This document shows positions 24,801-32,693 of a DNA stretch of 47,271 nucleotides, in pieces; positions within the stretch are counted from its first letter, which is position 1, and each line of letters begins with the position of its first letter. A model generated the notes under the pieces. It was not told the origin of the DNA. It saw only the letters and a list, made by a program, of their open reading frames with translations, and ran no database searches. Position numbers and translations under genes: made by a program. This stretch comes from Rubrivirga marina (GTDB lineage Bacteria > Bacteroidota > Rhodothermia > Rhodothermales > Rubricoccaceae), in the NCBI RefSeq assembly GCF_002283365.1, contig NZ_MQWD01000001.1, positions 4,509,203-4,556,473 on the forward strand, read 5' to 3'.

Positions 24801-25129
24801 TCGGGCTGATCAACTTCCCGTACCTCCCGACGGAGCTCGTCTTCTTCGGCGACGCCGGGTTCGCGTGGGGCGAGGCCCCCTACTTCGGGATCTCCGGCCC
24901 GCCGGTCGGCGGCGAGGACCTAGTCTGCGACGTCGAGGTCACGTGCTACGGCTCGACGTTCGGCGACCAGAAGCCGATCTTCTCGGCCGGCGTCTCGGCC
25001 CGCGTGAACCTGCTCGGGGCCATCATCGTCGAGCCGTACTACGCCCTGCCGTTCTCGCGCTGGGAGGTCGAGGGCGACGTGTCGCCGGGCCGCGGCGTGT
25101 TCGGCGTCAACCTCTCGCCGGGCTGGTAA
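21872..25129 (+). CDS. Outer-membrane metallopeptidase / beta-propeller / barrel fusion
   Basis: A 1085-aa exported protein with three parts. After a signal peptide (about 1-26, EAQAQ), residues 30-270 are a peptidase-MA-like zinc protease: HELVH (136-140) followed by IEGMAEYYSVG, which supplies the third ligand Glu. Residues about 330-640 contain TolB/PD40-type propeller blades, each with a WSPDGT-like motif (SPDGRYVAYL, WSPDGTQFAYV, WSPDGTRIAFA, WSPDGTQIAFS, WAPDGESLYFI). Residues about 680-1085 form a BamA/Omp85-like beta-barrel, with PQLVRGYNPRSFDSNE resembling the substrate-gating VRGY motif and a final GVFGVNLSPGW. The layout suggests a protease held at the surface or periplasm by its own barrel. 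The long open frame upstream of 21872 is spurious. Confidence 0.85.
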   Translation: MRSRSLPALLVAAFLFALVPEAQAQYFGRNKVRYDDFDFRILETEHFDLYYYEGMEQASRDVARMAERWYDRLSSILGHEFDERKSIILYADDADFRQTNIANIGEGTQGVTEGARQRVVLPMAGTYAETDHVLGHELVHQFQYDISQRSGRFAQFIRLPLFVIEGMAEYYSVGREDALTAMWMRDAVLRDDFPTLDDLQRSGAYNEYQYGQPFWAYLAGTYGDQAGVQFFRTALDMPLDSAVVAVTGLSPDDFSARWRVALEDQLAPPAAGRSVPGPDRTDEELEAIAKDRRERAEAIAEGDRPDRPRFLAYPDSLPRLTAQRLLARERETGTINIAPQLSPDGRYVAYLSELDLFGIDLFLADAETGEVLTKLESATTDPHLDALRFIESAGTWSPDGTQFAYVVFAGGDNEIALLDVDRRDVVRRLAVEGIGAIKDPAWSPDGTRIAFAGVRGGITDLYVVELATGEVTQLTNDRFADLQPAWSPDGTQIAFSTDRGAGTDFVRLTFSPMQLALYDVADGTIETLGVFSGVKHINPAWAPDGESLYFISDRGGFNDVYRLDVATGEAYQVTNLATGVSGIADLSPALSVAEQTGNLAYSVFEGQRYSVYRTEAADAVGTPVGGTASNAAAILPPEDAYARSVVQNYIADATGGLPEATTFPTRGYSPKLSLDYISQPQVGVGTDPYYNSGFGISGGISFLFSDQLSDNVLGLAVAAQGTFKDIGGQALYLNRGKRLTYGAIAGHIPYLQVFYDRPPLEEPDEVDLIGFTRYYYRTYVTQASGLASYPLNQSQRFEAELGYRRLGYDVEYDAYYQTGSGCCGIERRELDSFSIDPLHLGQGGVAYVGDTSLFGFTSPIRGSRYRLGADLTAGSLVFGSVTADARTYVFTRPPGFPRRTPVTLAARLLHFGRYGADAESGRLTPILLGNPQLVRGYNPRSFDSNETFGAFVDRIYGSRLAVASIEARLPLLGVPQLGLINFPYLPTELVFFGDAGFAWGEAPYFGISGPPVGGEDLVCDVEVTCYGSTFGDQKPIFSAGVSARVNLLGAIIVEPYYALPFSRWEVEGDVSPGRGVFGVNLSPGW

Positions 25130-25198
25130 CGGGTGAAGAGTGACGAGCGAGGGGGGAACGGCGCGCGTTCGTCCCCCCTCTCTCTGTAGCCTCCCCGC

Positions 25199-26293
25199 AT
25201 GTACCGCCTCCTCCGCCCGCTCCTGTTCCGCCTCGACGCCGAGGCCGCGCACGGGCTGGGCGTCCAGGCCGCCCGCCTCGGGCAGACGTTCGGCGGGGTC
25301 ACGCGGGCCCTCTTCCCGCGAGCCGACGAGCGACTCGCGCAGACGGCGTGGGGCCTCCGGTTCGCCTCGCCGGTCGGGCTGGCCGCCGGGTTCGACAAGA
25401 ACGCCGCGCTCGTCCCCTTCTGGGCCGACCTCGGCCTCGGGTTTGCCGAGGTCGGCTCGGTCAGCGCCCAGCCCTCGGCCGGCAACCCGAAGCCACGCGC
25501 GTTCCGGTTGCCCGCCGACCGCGCGCTCGTCAACCGGATGGGGCTCAACAACGACGGCGCGGAGGCGGTCGCCGAGCGCCTCGCCCACACGGAGCGGCCC
25601 GAGGGGTTCGTCCTCGGCGTCAACGTGGCGAAGACGCACAGCCCCGACATCCTCGGCGAGGCCGGCGTCGATGACTTCCGCCAGTCGGTCCGCGCCCTCC
25701 TCCCCCATGCGGACTACCTCGCGCTCAACGTGTCGTGCCCGAACACGGCCGAGGGCAAGACCTTCGAGACGCCCGAGGCCCTCGACGCGCTCCTCACGGC
25801 GGTGATGGCCGAGGTCCAGGCCGCGTCGGACGCGCCACCGACGCTCGTCAAGCTGTCGCCCCCCGCGACCGGCGGCGTCGACGCGGGCGCGGTCGACGAG
25901 CTGGTGCGGATCAGCCTCCACTACGGCGTCGCGGGGTTCATCGCTACGAACACGGCCTCCGACCGGACTGGCCTCACGACCGAGGCGAGCCGGCTGGAGG
26001 CGATCGGGCGCGGCGGTCTCAGCGGACGGCCGCTGGCGGACCGCGCGACGGCGCTCGTCCGCCACCTCTACGGGGTCACCGACGGGGCGGTCCCGCTCAT
26101 CGGCGTCGGCGGCATCGACTCGGCCGAGGCGGCCTACGCGCGCATCCGGGCCGGCGCGACGCTGATCCAGGTCTACACCGGCCTCGTGTACGAGGGGCCG
26201 GGACTGATCGGGCGGATCCACCGTGGGCTCGTGCGCCTCCTCGACCGCGACGGCCTCGGCACGCTCGCCGAGGCGGTGGGGGCGGACGCCTAG
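25199..26293 (+). CDS. pyrD: Dihydroorotate dehydrogenase, class 2-like
   Basis: Fourth step of pyrimidine synthesis. The 364-aa protein has class-2 (quinone) features: an N-terminal amphipathic extension (RLLRPLLFRLDAEAAHGLG), AGFDKN (64-69), EVGSVSAQPSAGNPKPRAFRL and NRMGLNNDG. The catalytic-base position is unusual: LNVSCPNT (176-183) has Cys180, whereas class 2 enzymes normally have Ser there (SSPNT) and class 1 have Cys. FMN-phosphate motifs GVGGI and YTGLVYEGP are intact. The stop codon overlaps that of the convergent GH3 gene in a CTAG tetramer. Confidence 0.94.
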   Translation: MYRLLRPLLFRLDAEAAHGLGVQAARLGQTFGGVTRALFPRADERLAQTAWGLRFASPVGLAAGFDKNAALVPFWADLGLGFAEVGSVSAQPSAGNPKPRAFRLPADRALVNRMGLNNDGAEAVAERLAHTERPEGFVLGVNVAKTHSPDILGEAGVDDFRQSVRALLPHADYLALNVSCPNTAEGKTFETPEALDALLTAVMAEVQAASDAPPTLVKLSPPATGGVDAGAVDELVRISLHYGVAGFIATNTASDRTGLTTEASRLEAIGRGGLSGRPLADRATALVRHLYGVTDGAVPLIGVGGIDSAEAAYARIRAGATLIQVYTGLVYEGPGLIGRIHRGLVRLLDRDGLGTLAEAVGADA

Positions 26294-28062
26294 AGGCCGG
26301 GAACGTCGACTGGCAGGCGACCCGTCGCCTCGATCCGGCCACGGAGGACGTCCGCGACGGCGGAGGCCGTGCGTGTCGTCTCGTCGTAGGCCACGACCAC
26401 CCCCGCCTCGGGCGGCGCGAGGGCGGCGGCGTAGGGGCTGCCGAGGACGGCGACCACGACCGGCGTGCCCGTCTCGCGGATCGCCTCGACGGCGCGCTGC
26501 TGGGCCGACGTGAGCCGGGGCGGGAGGCGCATCCCCACGCGGAGGTGCATCGCGATGACGGCCACGTCCGCCTCGCGCGCGGCTGAGACGGCCGTGCTCT
26601 GCCCACCGCCGGACGACGACACGCGCGCGGCGCGGTCCGGCCCGAGGTCGCGCTCCAGCCGCGTCATCGGCCGGCCGGCGTCGAAGTTGCCCATCTGCAC
26701 GAGCGCCACGCGCTGGCCGCGTCGGATCGGGAGCGGGCCGGAGCGGACGACCGTGACGGCGGCCCGCGTGAGCGCGTCGGCGAAGCGGGCACCCCTCACC
26801 TCGGTGAGCATCCGGTCGAGGCGGGCACGGTCGGGCGGCGGGGCCGTGTGGAGGCCGAGGCGGGCCTTCGCCCGGAGGATCCGTCGGGCGCTCTCGTCCA
26901 CTCGGGCGCGCGGCAACTCGCCATTTTCGACGGCGTCCACCACATAGCGGATGGCCCGCCGCGGTGACGTCTCGTTGAGCACGACGTCGGCGCCGGCCTT
27001 GAGGGGCAGCACGGCCCGGTCGCGCGGCCCATAGCGGTCGCGGACGGCGGCCATGTTCATCGCGTCGGTCGTGACGATCCCGTCGTAGCCGAGGCTGTCG
27101 CGGAGCACGTCGGTGAGGGCGACGCGGCTGAACGTGGCGGGCGTGGCCGCATCGTCCAGCGCGCGGGCCCAGAGGTGCGTCGACATGACGAAGCCGGGCT
27201 CGGCGTCGAGCGCCACGCGGTACGGCGCGAGCTCCGTTTGCCAGAGGCTCCGCCAGTCGCCCGGGACGGCGGCGAAGGCCACGTGCGTGTCGGTGTCGGT
27301 GTTGCCGTGGCCGGGGAAGTGTTTGAGCGTGGCGAGGACGCCGTTCGCCTGCGCGCCGCGCACGTAGGCCGCCGCCAGCTCGCCGACACGCCGCGGGTCC
27401 TCCCCGAACGACCGCGTGTTGATGATCGGGTTGAGGGGGTTGTTGTTGACGTCGGCGACCGACGCGAACAGGACGTTGATGCCCTGCGCGCGGGCCTCCA
27501 GCGCCGTGACGGCCCCGCCCACCTCGGCGAGGTCGTCGCGGTCGGCGGCACCGTAGGCCATGGCCGCCGGGAGCTCCGTGAAGTTGGACCGCGCCGTCCC
27601 CACGCCCCACTCGTAGTCGGCCGAGAAGAAGAGCGGGACGTCGGCGCGACGGCTCAGGCGGTTCGTCACGGCGAGGACCTCGCGCGGCGGCGTCCGTCGG
27701 GACACGTGGAACCCGCCGATGCCCATCCGCGCCAGCCCGTCGGGGTCACGGACCGCGCCGAGCTCGACGATGAACAGCTGGGCGACGGTCTCCTCCAGCG
27801 ACAGCTCCGCGAGGCGGGCGTCGGCCCACGCCTCGGCCTCGGCACGGGAGACGCCCCGCGGTGCCTCGAAGCCGGCGTACGGCGCCAGCAGCGAGTCGAC
27901 GGCCGACCGGCGGCGGGCCTCCGCGAGTGAGTCGGCCGCGACGACGGCGAGGCTGTCGGCGCGGGCTTCCGCGGCGTCGGCCCGGTCGGTGGAGGCGTCG
28001 AGGCCGAGCGCCCCGGACACGCCGGCGATGAGCGCGGCGACGAGGGTGAGGGCGAGGCGCAT
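26290..28062 (-). CDS. Exported glycoside hydrolase family 3 (NagZ-like beta-N-acetylhexosaminidase)
   Basis: A 590-aa exported enzyme that probably removes N-acetylglucosamine from cell-wall or chitin-like glycans. It has an N-terminal hydrophobic segment (4-20), an Ala/Asp-rich helical spacer to about 60, a GH3 TIM barrel (about 75-400) and a GH3 C-terminal domain. KHFPGHG (247-253) and DTDTH (His260) give the NagZ-type His-Asp acid/base dyad, and IVTTDAMNM supplies the nucleophile Asp333. Many Bacteroidota relatives carry a fused beta-lactamase-like domain; this one stops before it. Peptidoglycan recycling is plausible because of the signal, but the glycan is not provable. Confidence 0.9.
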   Translation of the reverse strand: MRLALTLVAALIAGVSGALGLDASTDRADAAEARADSLAVVAADSLAEARRRSAVDSLLAPYAGFEAPRGVSRAEAEAWADARLAELSLEETVAQLFIVELGAVRDPDGLARMGIGGFHVSRRTPPREVLAVTNRLSRRADVPLFFSADYEWGVGTARSNFTELPAAMAYGAADRDDLAEVGGAVTALEARAQGINVLFASVADVNNNPLNPIINTRSFGEDPRRVGELAAAYVRGAQANGVLATLKHFPGHGNTDTDTHVAFAAVPGDWRSLWQTELAPYRVALDAEPGFVMSTHLWARALDDAATPATFSRVALTDVLRDSLGYDGIVTTDAMNMAAVRDRYGPRDRAVLPLKAGADVVLNETSPRRAIRYVVDAVENGELPRARVDESARRILRAKARLGLHTAPPPDRARLDRMLTEVRGARFADALTRAAVTVVRSGPLPIRRGQRVALVQMGNFDAGRPMTRLERDLGPDRAARVSSSGGGQSTAVSAAREADVAVIAMHLRVGMRLPPRLTSAQQRAVEAIRETGTPVVVAVLGSPYAAALAPPEAGVVVAYDETTRTASAVADVLRGRIEATGRLPVDVPGL

Positions 28063-28154
28063 GGGATGGGGGGACGACGAGGCCGGGTATCTTCGCCGGA
28101 GTCGGCGCCGCCGACGGCGGCCCGTGCGGGCCGGCCTCCGCCCAGCGATTTCGA

Positions 28155-28949
28155 ATGATAGACCGCCTCCGAAGCGAGTGGCAAGGCCTCCGCGCCGCCG
28201 TCGCCGGCCTCTCCCCCAACGCCCGACGGGCCGCGGTCGTGCTCCTCACGGCCACGGTCCTCGTCCTGTTCCACCTCCAGGTGGGCAGCCGCCGCGTCTA
28301 TCTCCGCCTCGACAACCCGCTCGGCTTCGCCGACGAGGCGTTCGGCGCGTGGGCGTGGTGGTTCGGGATGCAGGGCGTGCTCGGGTTCGTCGTGCCGGCG
28401 TTGATCCTGCTCGTCGGGTTCCGCTGGAGCCCACGCGAGGCCGGGCTCGGGCTGGGCGACTGGAAGCTGGCGAGTGCGCTCGCGCTCGGCTACCTCCCGC
28501 TCGTCCTCATCGGCACGTGGGTGCTCTCCGACGGGACGGCGTTTCAGGCGCAGTACCCGCACTTTTTCGGGGCCAAGGAGAGCTGGGGCGTGTTCCTGGC
28601 CTACGAGGCGCTCTTCCTGTTCTACTGGATCGGATGGGAGTACCTGTGGCGCGGGTTCGTCCTGTTCGGGACGGCGCCGGCGCTCGGGGCGCCGCTCGCG
28701 ATCGTGGCACAGACGGTCCCGTTCGCGATCCTCCACGCGCAGAAGCCGCCGGCCGAGGCCTACCTCTCGATCCTGGGCGGGCTCGCGCTCGGCGCGCTCG
28801 TGTGGCGCTGCCGGAGCTTCTGGATCGCCGTCCCGATCCACGCCGCGCAGATGCTGGCGCTCGACTTTTTTGCGACGCTCCGCTTCCGGACCGGTGCCGA
28901 CGGCGTCGGCCTCGGGGCGCTCATGGACGCACTGGGCGGTCTGGGGTGA
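28155..28949 (+). CDS. CPBP-family intramembrane protein (Abi/RCE1-like)
   Basis: A 264-aa multi-spanning protein with six or more helices. CPBP motifs are recognisable: motif 1 reads GWEYLWRG (canonical EExxxR, here with Trp at the first Glu), motif 2 is FAILHAQKP (FxxxH) and motif 3 is IAVPIHAAQM. In eukaryotic RCE1 these Glu and His residues form the protease site; bacterial members act as proteases or bacteriocin-immunity proteins. Losing the first Glu may mean altered or lost catalysis. It is divergent from the GH3 gene with 92 nt between them. Confidence 0.82.
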   Translation: MIDRLRSEWQGLRAAVAGLSPNARRAAVVLLTATVLVLFHLQVGSRRVYLRLDNPLGFADEAFGAWAWWFGMQGVLGFVVPALILLVGFRWSPREAGLGLGDWKLASALALGYLPLVLIGTWVLSDGTAFQAQYPHFFGAKESWGVFLAYEALFLFYWIGWEYLWRGFVLFGTAPALGAPLAIVAQTVPFAILHAQKPPAEAYLSILGGLALGALVWRCRSFWIAVPIHAAQMLALDFFATLRFRTGADGVGLGALMDALGGLG

Positions 28950-29002
28950 CTTGGGGCCAGGGACTGGGCGTCCTATCCTGCCCTCGATCCCACCTCGCCG
29001 TC

Positions 29003-29944
29003 ATGCGCTTGCTCCTCCTCGTGTTGGCCGCCACCGCCAGCGCACAGCCCGCCCTCGTCGCCGAGGCCTCCGTCGACAAGGACGTCTACGAATACGGCGA
29101 GCCAATCGTCTTCCGCTACTCTCTCCTGAACGTGGGGACCGAGGAGACGGTGATCCTGACCTCGGGGTCGTGCCGGGCTGCATTCGCCTTCGAAGGCGTC
29201 CCGCTCGACGAAGCCTGCACGCTCGACTCGGTGTCGTCGGTGCTCAAACCCGACGGCGGCTACATCTGGGAGTGGACCCTCGACCCGGCCGATCTCGGAC
29301 TCCCCGTCGCGGACGGGACGCAGACGATGACCGGATACATCGCCGGGTACTGCGGAGCCGAGGGGAAACCGTGTCCCGACAGCACCACGGTCTCCGTCTC
29401 GTTCGAGGCCCCAGCCTACCTCGGGGGCCGACTCTCCGTCCGGTACGAGGAGGCGAACGCAGACTCCGTCGCCGCGCTACGCACGGCCTACGACGGCGTC
29501 GTCGTCGATGAGTCCACACGCCCGGACGGGTCGCGCTCCGAAGAATGGCGGATCTCGGGCGTCCAACTCGACGAGGCCGCCGCCGCGCTCGACGCGAACG
29601 GCGCCGTTATCTCGGCGGAGGCCGTCCGCTGGGTCCCGACTTCTGAGCGATTCGAGGTGGCCACCGCTCCCCGGCCGACGAACGCTCTCCTTACGCCACC
29701 GACCCCGAACCCGACGTCGGACCTCGCCACCTTCAGCCTCCGCCTCCAAGCCACCGAGGCGGTCACGGTCGACGTCCTCGACGCGCTGGGGCGCCGGGTG
29801 GCCGTGCTCCACGACGGACCCCTCTTGAGCGGCGTCGACCACACCTTCGGGGTCGAGGGCGCCGCGCTGCCGGCCGGCGTCTACGTCGTCCGCGTCGTCG
29901 GCGAGACGGTTCGCCAGTCGCGGCGAGTGACCGTCGCCCGCTAG
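29003..29944 (+). CDS. T9SS-secreted protein with Ig-like/BsuPI-type domain
   Basis: A 313-aa protein with a signal peptide (about 1-15, ATASAQ). Residues 20-135 look like an Ig-like intracellular-proteinase-inhibitor (BsuPI) domain: VDKDVYEYGEPIVFRYSLLN, then a Cys-containing strand (SGSCRAAF) and CTLD. After a short helical segment, the last about 75 residues are a T9SS sorting domain (TPNPTSDLATFSLRL, DALGRRVAVL, LPAGVYVVRVVG). It is therefore likely to be secreted or surface-anchored. It ends in the same CTAG as the convergent PorV-like gene. Confidence 0.75.
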   Translation: MRLLLLVLAATASAQPALVAEASVDKDVYEYGEPIVFRYSLLNVGTEETVILTSGSCRAAFAFEGVPLDEACTLDSVSSVLKPDGGYIWEWTLDPADLGLPVADGTQTMTGYIAGYCGAEGKPCPDSTTVSVSFEAPAYLGGRLSVRYEEANADSVAALRTAYDGVVVDESTRPDGSRSEEWRISGVQLDEAAAALDANGAVISAEAVRWVPTSERFEVATAPRPTNALLTPPTPNPTSDLATFSLRLQATEAVTVDVLDALGRRVAVLHDGPLLSGVDHTFGVEGAALPAGVYVVRVVGETVRQSRRVTVAR

Positions 29945-31074
29945 AGGCCGAGACGGACCGTCGCCATGTGCATCAGCGCCGAGCCGAACGGCTCGACGAC
30001 GGCCGTGTAGTCGACGCGGAGGTCGAGCTCGCCGACGCGCTGCTCGATGCCGAACCCGGCCGAGGGGCGGAGCTCGCCGGCCTCGCCCGCGCCGATCCGG
30101 TCCAGCCCGAGCCGCGCGGCGAACCCGTCCGTCAGCCAGTATTCGCCGCCGACGCGCCCCTGCACGTCGGCGAGGGTGACTTCGAGGGTGGTGGTGGACT
30201 GCGACACGTCGGTCACGATCACGTCGACGCCGTCGAACCGGCGGGCCTCAGCGGGCTGGACGAACAGCTCGCCCTCGGCGGCGACGGTCAGGCGGGGGCG
30301 CCCCTCGCCACGGTCGCCGGCCGCGTAGGCCAGGCCGCCACGGACGCGCACGGGGAAGTAGTCGGTCGCCGAGGCCGAGGCCGACCCGGTCGAGCTCCAC
30401 TCGTAGCGCGCGAAGAGGTCGTCGACCACGACGCCGGCCGAGACCCGGTCGGTGAGTTGGGCCGTCGTCCCGAGCGAGATGCCGATGGCAGTCGGCGCGC
30501 GCGTGCCCTCGAACAGCTGGTTGCGATAAAGCCGGAGGCCGACGCCGGCCGACACACGGCTCGAGAACTGGGTCCCGAACGCGGCGAAAAAGGCGTACTC
30601 GTCGGCCCGGAGCGTGCCGTCCTCGTTCTGGCCGCTCGTCGGGTAGCCGCTCGCGTCGCGCCCGTCGATGCCGTCGATGCCGCCGTGGATCACACCGCCG
30701 GCGAACCCGGAGGCCGGCTGGAGCGGCGCCGCCACCTGAACGCCCTCCCATGACCGGCCGAACGCCAGGCGCCCGGCCGTCAGCTCGACCCCCTGGGCCG
30801 CCGTGAACGGCGCGAGCGCCGGGTTGAGGTAGGGGCTCGCGTAGCCCGACCGGTCGGCGACCTGGGACGGGACGGCGAGCGACCGCGCGCCCATCCCCAT
30901 GCGGAAGAACGCGCCCGGCGCCTGGGCCATCGCCGGCGCCGCGGCGAGGAGCAGCGCGAGCGCCCACCCCGCCCGCCTCGGCGCCGAAGCGGAGGACCGG
31001 GAGGCGGCCGACCGCCAACCGCCGACCGGCTTCTGCTCAGTTCCCCATTCCTGATGTCCCATTTCTCCCCTCAT
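29941..31074 (-). CDS. PorV/PorQ-family outer-membrane protein
   Basis: A 377-aa beta-barrel protein. The core after the signal (LLLAAAPAMAQ, about residues 40-50) has the family N-terminus APGAFFRMGMGARSLAVPSQVADRSGYASPYLNPALAP, then strands alternating as in FadL/PorV barrels and the C-terminal ALMHMATVRLGL. PorV proteins shuttle T9SS cargo to the attachment complex. I give the ATG at 31074 as start because it forms an ATGA overlap with the upstream stop, but the resulting n-region is long for a signal peptide (about 33 residues), so initiation further in is possible. It is the third gene of a coupled operon. Confidence 0.82.
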   Translation of the reverse strand: MRGEMGHQEWGTEQKPVGGWRSAASRSSASAPRRAGWALALLLAAAPAMAQAPGAFFRMGMGARSLAVPSQVADRSGYASPYLNPALAPFTAAQGVELTAGRLAFGRSWEGVQVAAPLQPASGFAGGVIHGGIDGIDGRDASGYPTSGQNEDGTLRADEYAFFAAFGTQFSSRVSAGVGLRLYRNQLFEGTRAPTAIGISLGTTAQLTDRVSAGVVVDDLFARYEWSSTGSASASATDYFPVRVRGGLAYAAGDRGEGRPRLTVAAEGELFVQPAEARRFDGVDVIVTDVSQSTTTLEVTLADVQGRVGGEYWLTDGFAARLGLDRIGAGEAGELRPSAGFGIEQRVGELDLRVDYTAVVEPFGSALMHMATVRLGL

Positions 31075-32693
31075 TGGATCACCAGGATGCGCCCCGAGAA
31101 CCGCTCGCCCGCGGCCTCGACGGTGTAGATGTAGGCCCCGTTCGCCACGCGGAGGCCGCTGTCGGACTGGCCGTCCCAGAACACCTCGTTCGGCCCCGCC
31201 GGCCGGCCCGGCGCCTCGAGCGTCCGGACGAGGTTCATCCCGACATCGAAGATCCGGATCTGGACGTCGGACGACGACGCGAGGTCGAGGCGGACGCGGA
31301 GATCGCCGTTGCGGGGGTTGAACGGGTTGGGGTAGGCGTAGACGTCGACCGGCCGGGCGTCGTCGCCCTCGGCCTGCGGTTGGACGTTGGCGCGGAACAG
31401 CTCCCAGGTCTGGGCGCCGTCCGTGCTCCGGAGGAGGCCGTCGGGCGTGCCGACCCAGACCGCCTCGGGCGTCGTGGCGACGGCCCGCGTCGTCGGCCCG
31501 GAGAGCGGGAGGGGCCGGCCGTCGGGCTGGCGGAACGTGCGGACGACGCGCCACGTCGCGCCGTCGTCGTCCGAGACGTAGAGGCCGTCGCCGCTCGTCA
31601 CGTAGGCACGGGCGTCGTCGAAGGCCAGGTCCTCCGCGACGACGCCGAGGAGGACCGTTTCGAAGATGGCGAAGCCGTCCTCATCGTCTCCCCTCCAGAC
31701 CACGACACCGGGTTCTTCCTCGCCCTGCGTGAACGGGTTGCCGGAGCTCCGGCAGATGGCCCAGACCTCGTCGCGGCCGTCGGCGACGCGCCGCGTCTCG
31801 AGCGCGAACACCTGGTTGCCGGGCAGCGCCCCGCCCAGGATCGCGTCCGTGTAGCGGACCCACGCCAGGTCGTCGGCGCCTTCGAGGCGGACTGACCGGT
31901 TGAGCCCACCGTTCGTCCCGACCCACACCGTCCCGGCCTCGTCGACCACCACGGAGAGGGCGATGTAGTTCTCCGAGAACTGGGAGAACACCGGCTGGTC
32001 CTCGTCGCCGTCGACGAACCCGACGGGGATCCGGACGTCGGGGTTGTAGAGGAAGTCGTACTCGACGCGCGGGTCGAGGACGAAGAGCGAGTCCGGCGGG
32101 AGGACGACGCGCGTCCACGTGGCGCCGGCGTCGGTGCTGCGGCGGAGGCCGGCGAGGAGGTTGGCCGAGTAGATCGTGTCGGCGTCCGCCGTGAGCGCGA
32201 CGTCGATGGGCGCGGCGCCCTGCGAGATCGTGGACGGGATGGCCGGGAGCGTCGAGACGCCGTAGGTCACGGTCGTGTCCCGGCTCTGGTCGAGCGGTGG
32301 GAAGCGGTAGACGTAGGACGCGCCGCGGTCGGTCGAGACGGCGAAGCCGGCGGCCGTCGCGGGCGGCGCGTCGGCGTCGGCCGTGACGTCGTTGAACCCG
32401 AGGCCGGCCACCACGACGCCGTCGCGGGCGTCGAGCGCGAACATGCGGGCGTCGATGGCCGTCGCGGGGTCGAAGGCGGCGGCGCGGCCGGGGATCGTGA
32501 CCGTCCCGTTCGGGGCGACCTCGACCAGGATCGGGCCGGCGCGGAGCGTGCTGCCGTCGGCGTCGAGGACGGCCACGCCGTTGCGGGCGCCCGTCGGGAG
32601 GAGCGTGGCCGTGCCGGAGCCGGTCTCGACCGTCTGAGCCTGCCCGCCGGCGGCGACCGCCAGCAGGACGAGGGCGAGGAAGGCGCGCGTCAT
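31071..32693 (-). CDS. Exported two-blade-type beta-propeller with FlgD-like C-terminal sorting segment
   Basis: A 540-aa exported protein with a signal peptide 1-19 (AAGGQAQ). The middle has repeated sialidase/photosystem-II-stability-like blades: STDRGASYVYRFP, STDAGATWTRV, SDDDGATWRVV and STDGAQTWELF (Asp-box type). The C-terminus has YPNPFNPRNG, then a FlgD-Ig-like domain (RIFDVGMNLVRTLEAPG, WDGQSDSGLRVANGAYIY), which in this phylum acts as or resembles a T9SS sorting domain. The start overlaps the upstream stop by ATGA and the stop overlaps the PorV start by ATGA, so all three are likely made together. Confidence 0.82.
   Translation of the reverse strand: MTRAFLALVLLAVAAGGQAQTVETGSGTATLLPTGARNGVAVLDADGSTLRAGPILVEVAPNGTVTIPGRAAAFDPATAIDARMFALDARDGVVVAGLGFNDVTADADAPPATAAGFAVSTDRGASYVYRFPPLDQSRDTTVTYGVSTLPAIPSTISQGAAPIDVALTADADTIYSANLLAGLRRSTDAGATWTRVVLPPDSLFVLDPRVEYDFLYNPDVRIPVGFVDGDEDQPVFSQFSENYIALSVVVDEAGTVWVGTNGGLNRSVRLEGADDLAWVRYTDAILGGALPGNQVFALETRRVADGRDEVWAICRSSGNPFTQGEEEPGVVVWRGDDEDGFAIFETVLLGVVAEDLAFDDARAYVTSGDGLYVSDDDGATWRVVRTFRQPDGRPLPLSGPTTRAVATTPEAVWVGTPDGLLRSTDGAQTWELFRANVQPQAEGDDARPVDVYAYPNPFNPRNGDLRVRLDLASSSDVQIRIFDVGMNLVRTLEAPGRPAGPNEVFWDGQSDSGLRVANGAYIYTVEAAGERFSGRILVIQ

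Noticed and set aside
18734-25129. A 2131-aa plus-strand open frame spanning rodA, mrdA and the barrel gene
   Set aside because: Only the part after 21872 reads like protein; the rest is antisense to rodA/mrdA and Arg/Glu/Val-rich, as expected where a GC-rich gene is read in the complementary frame.
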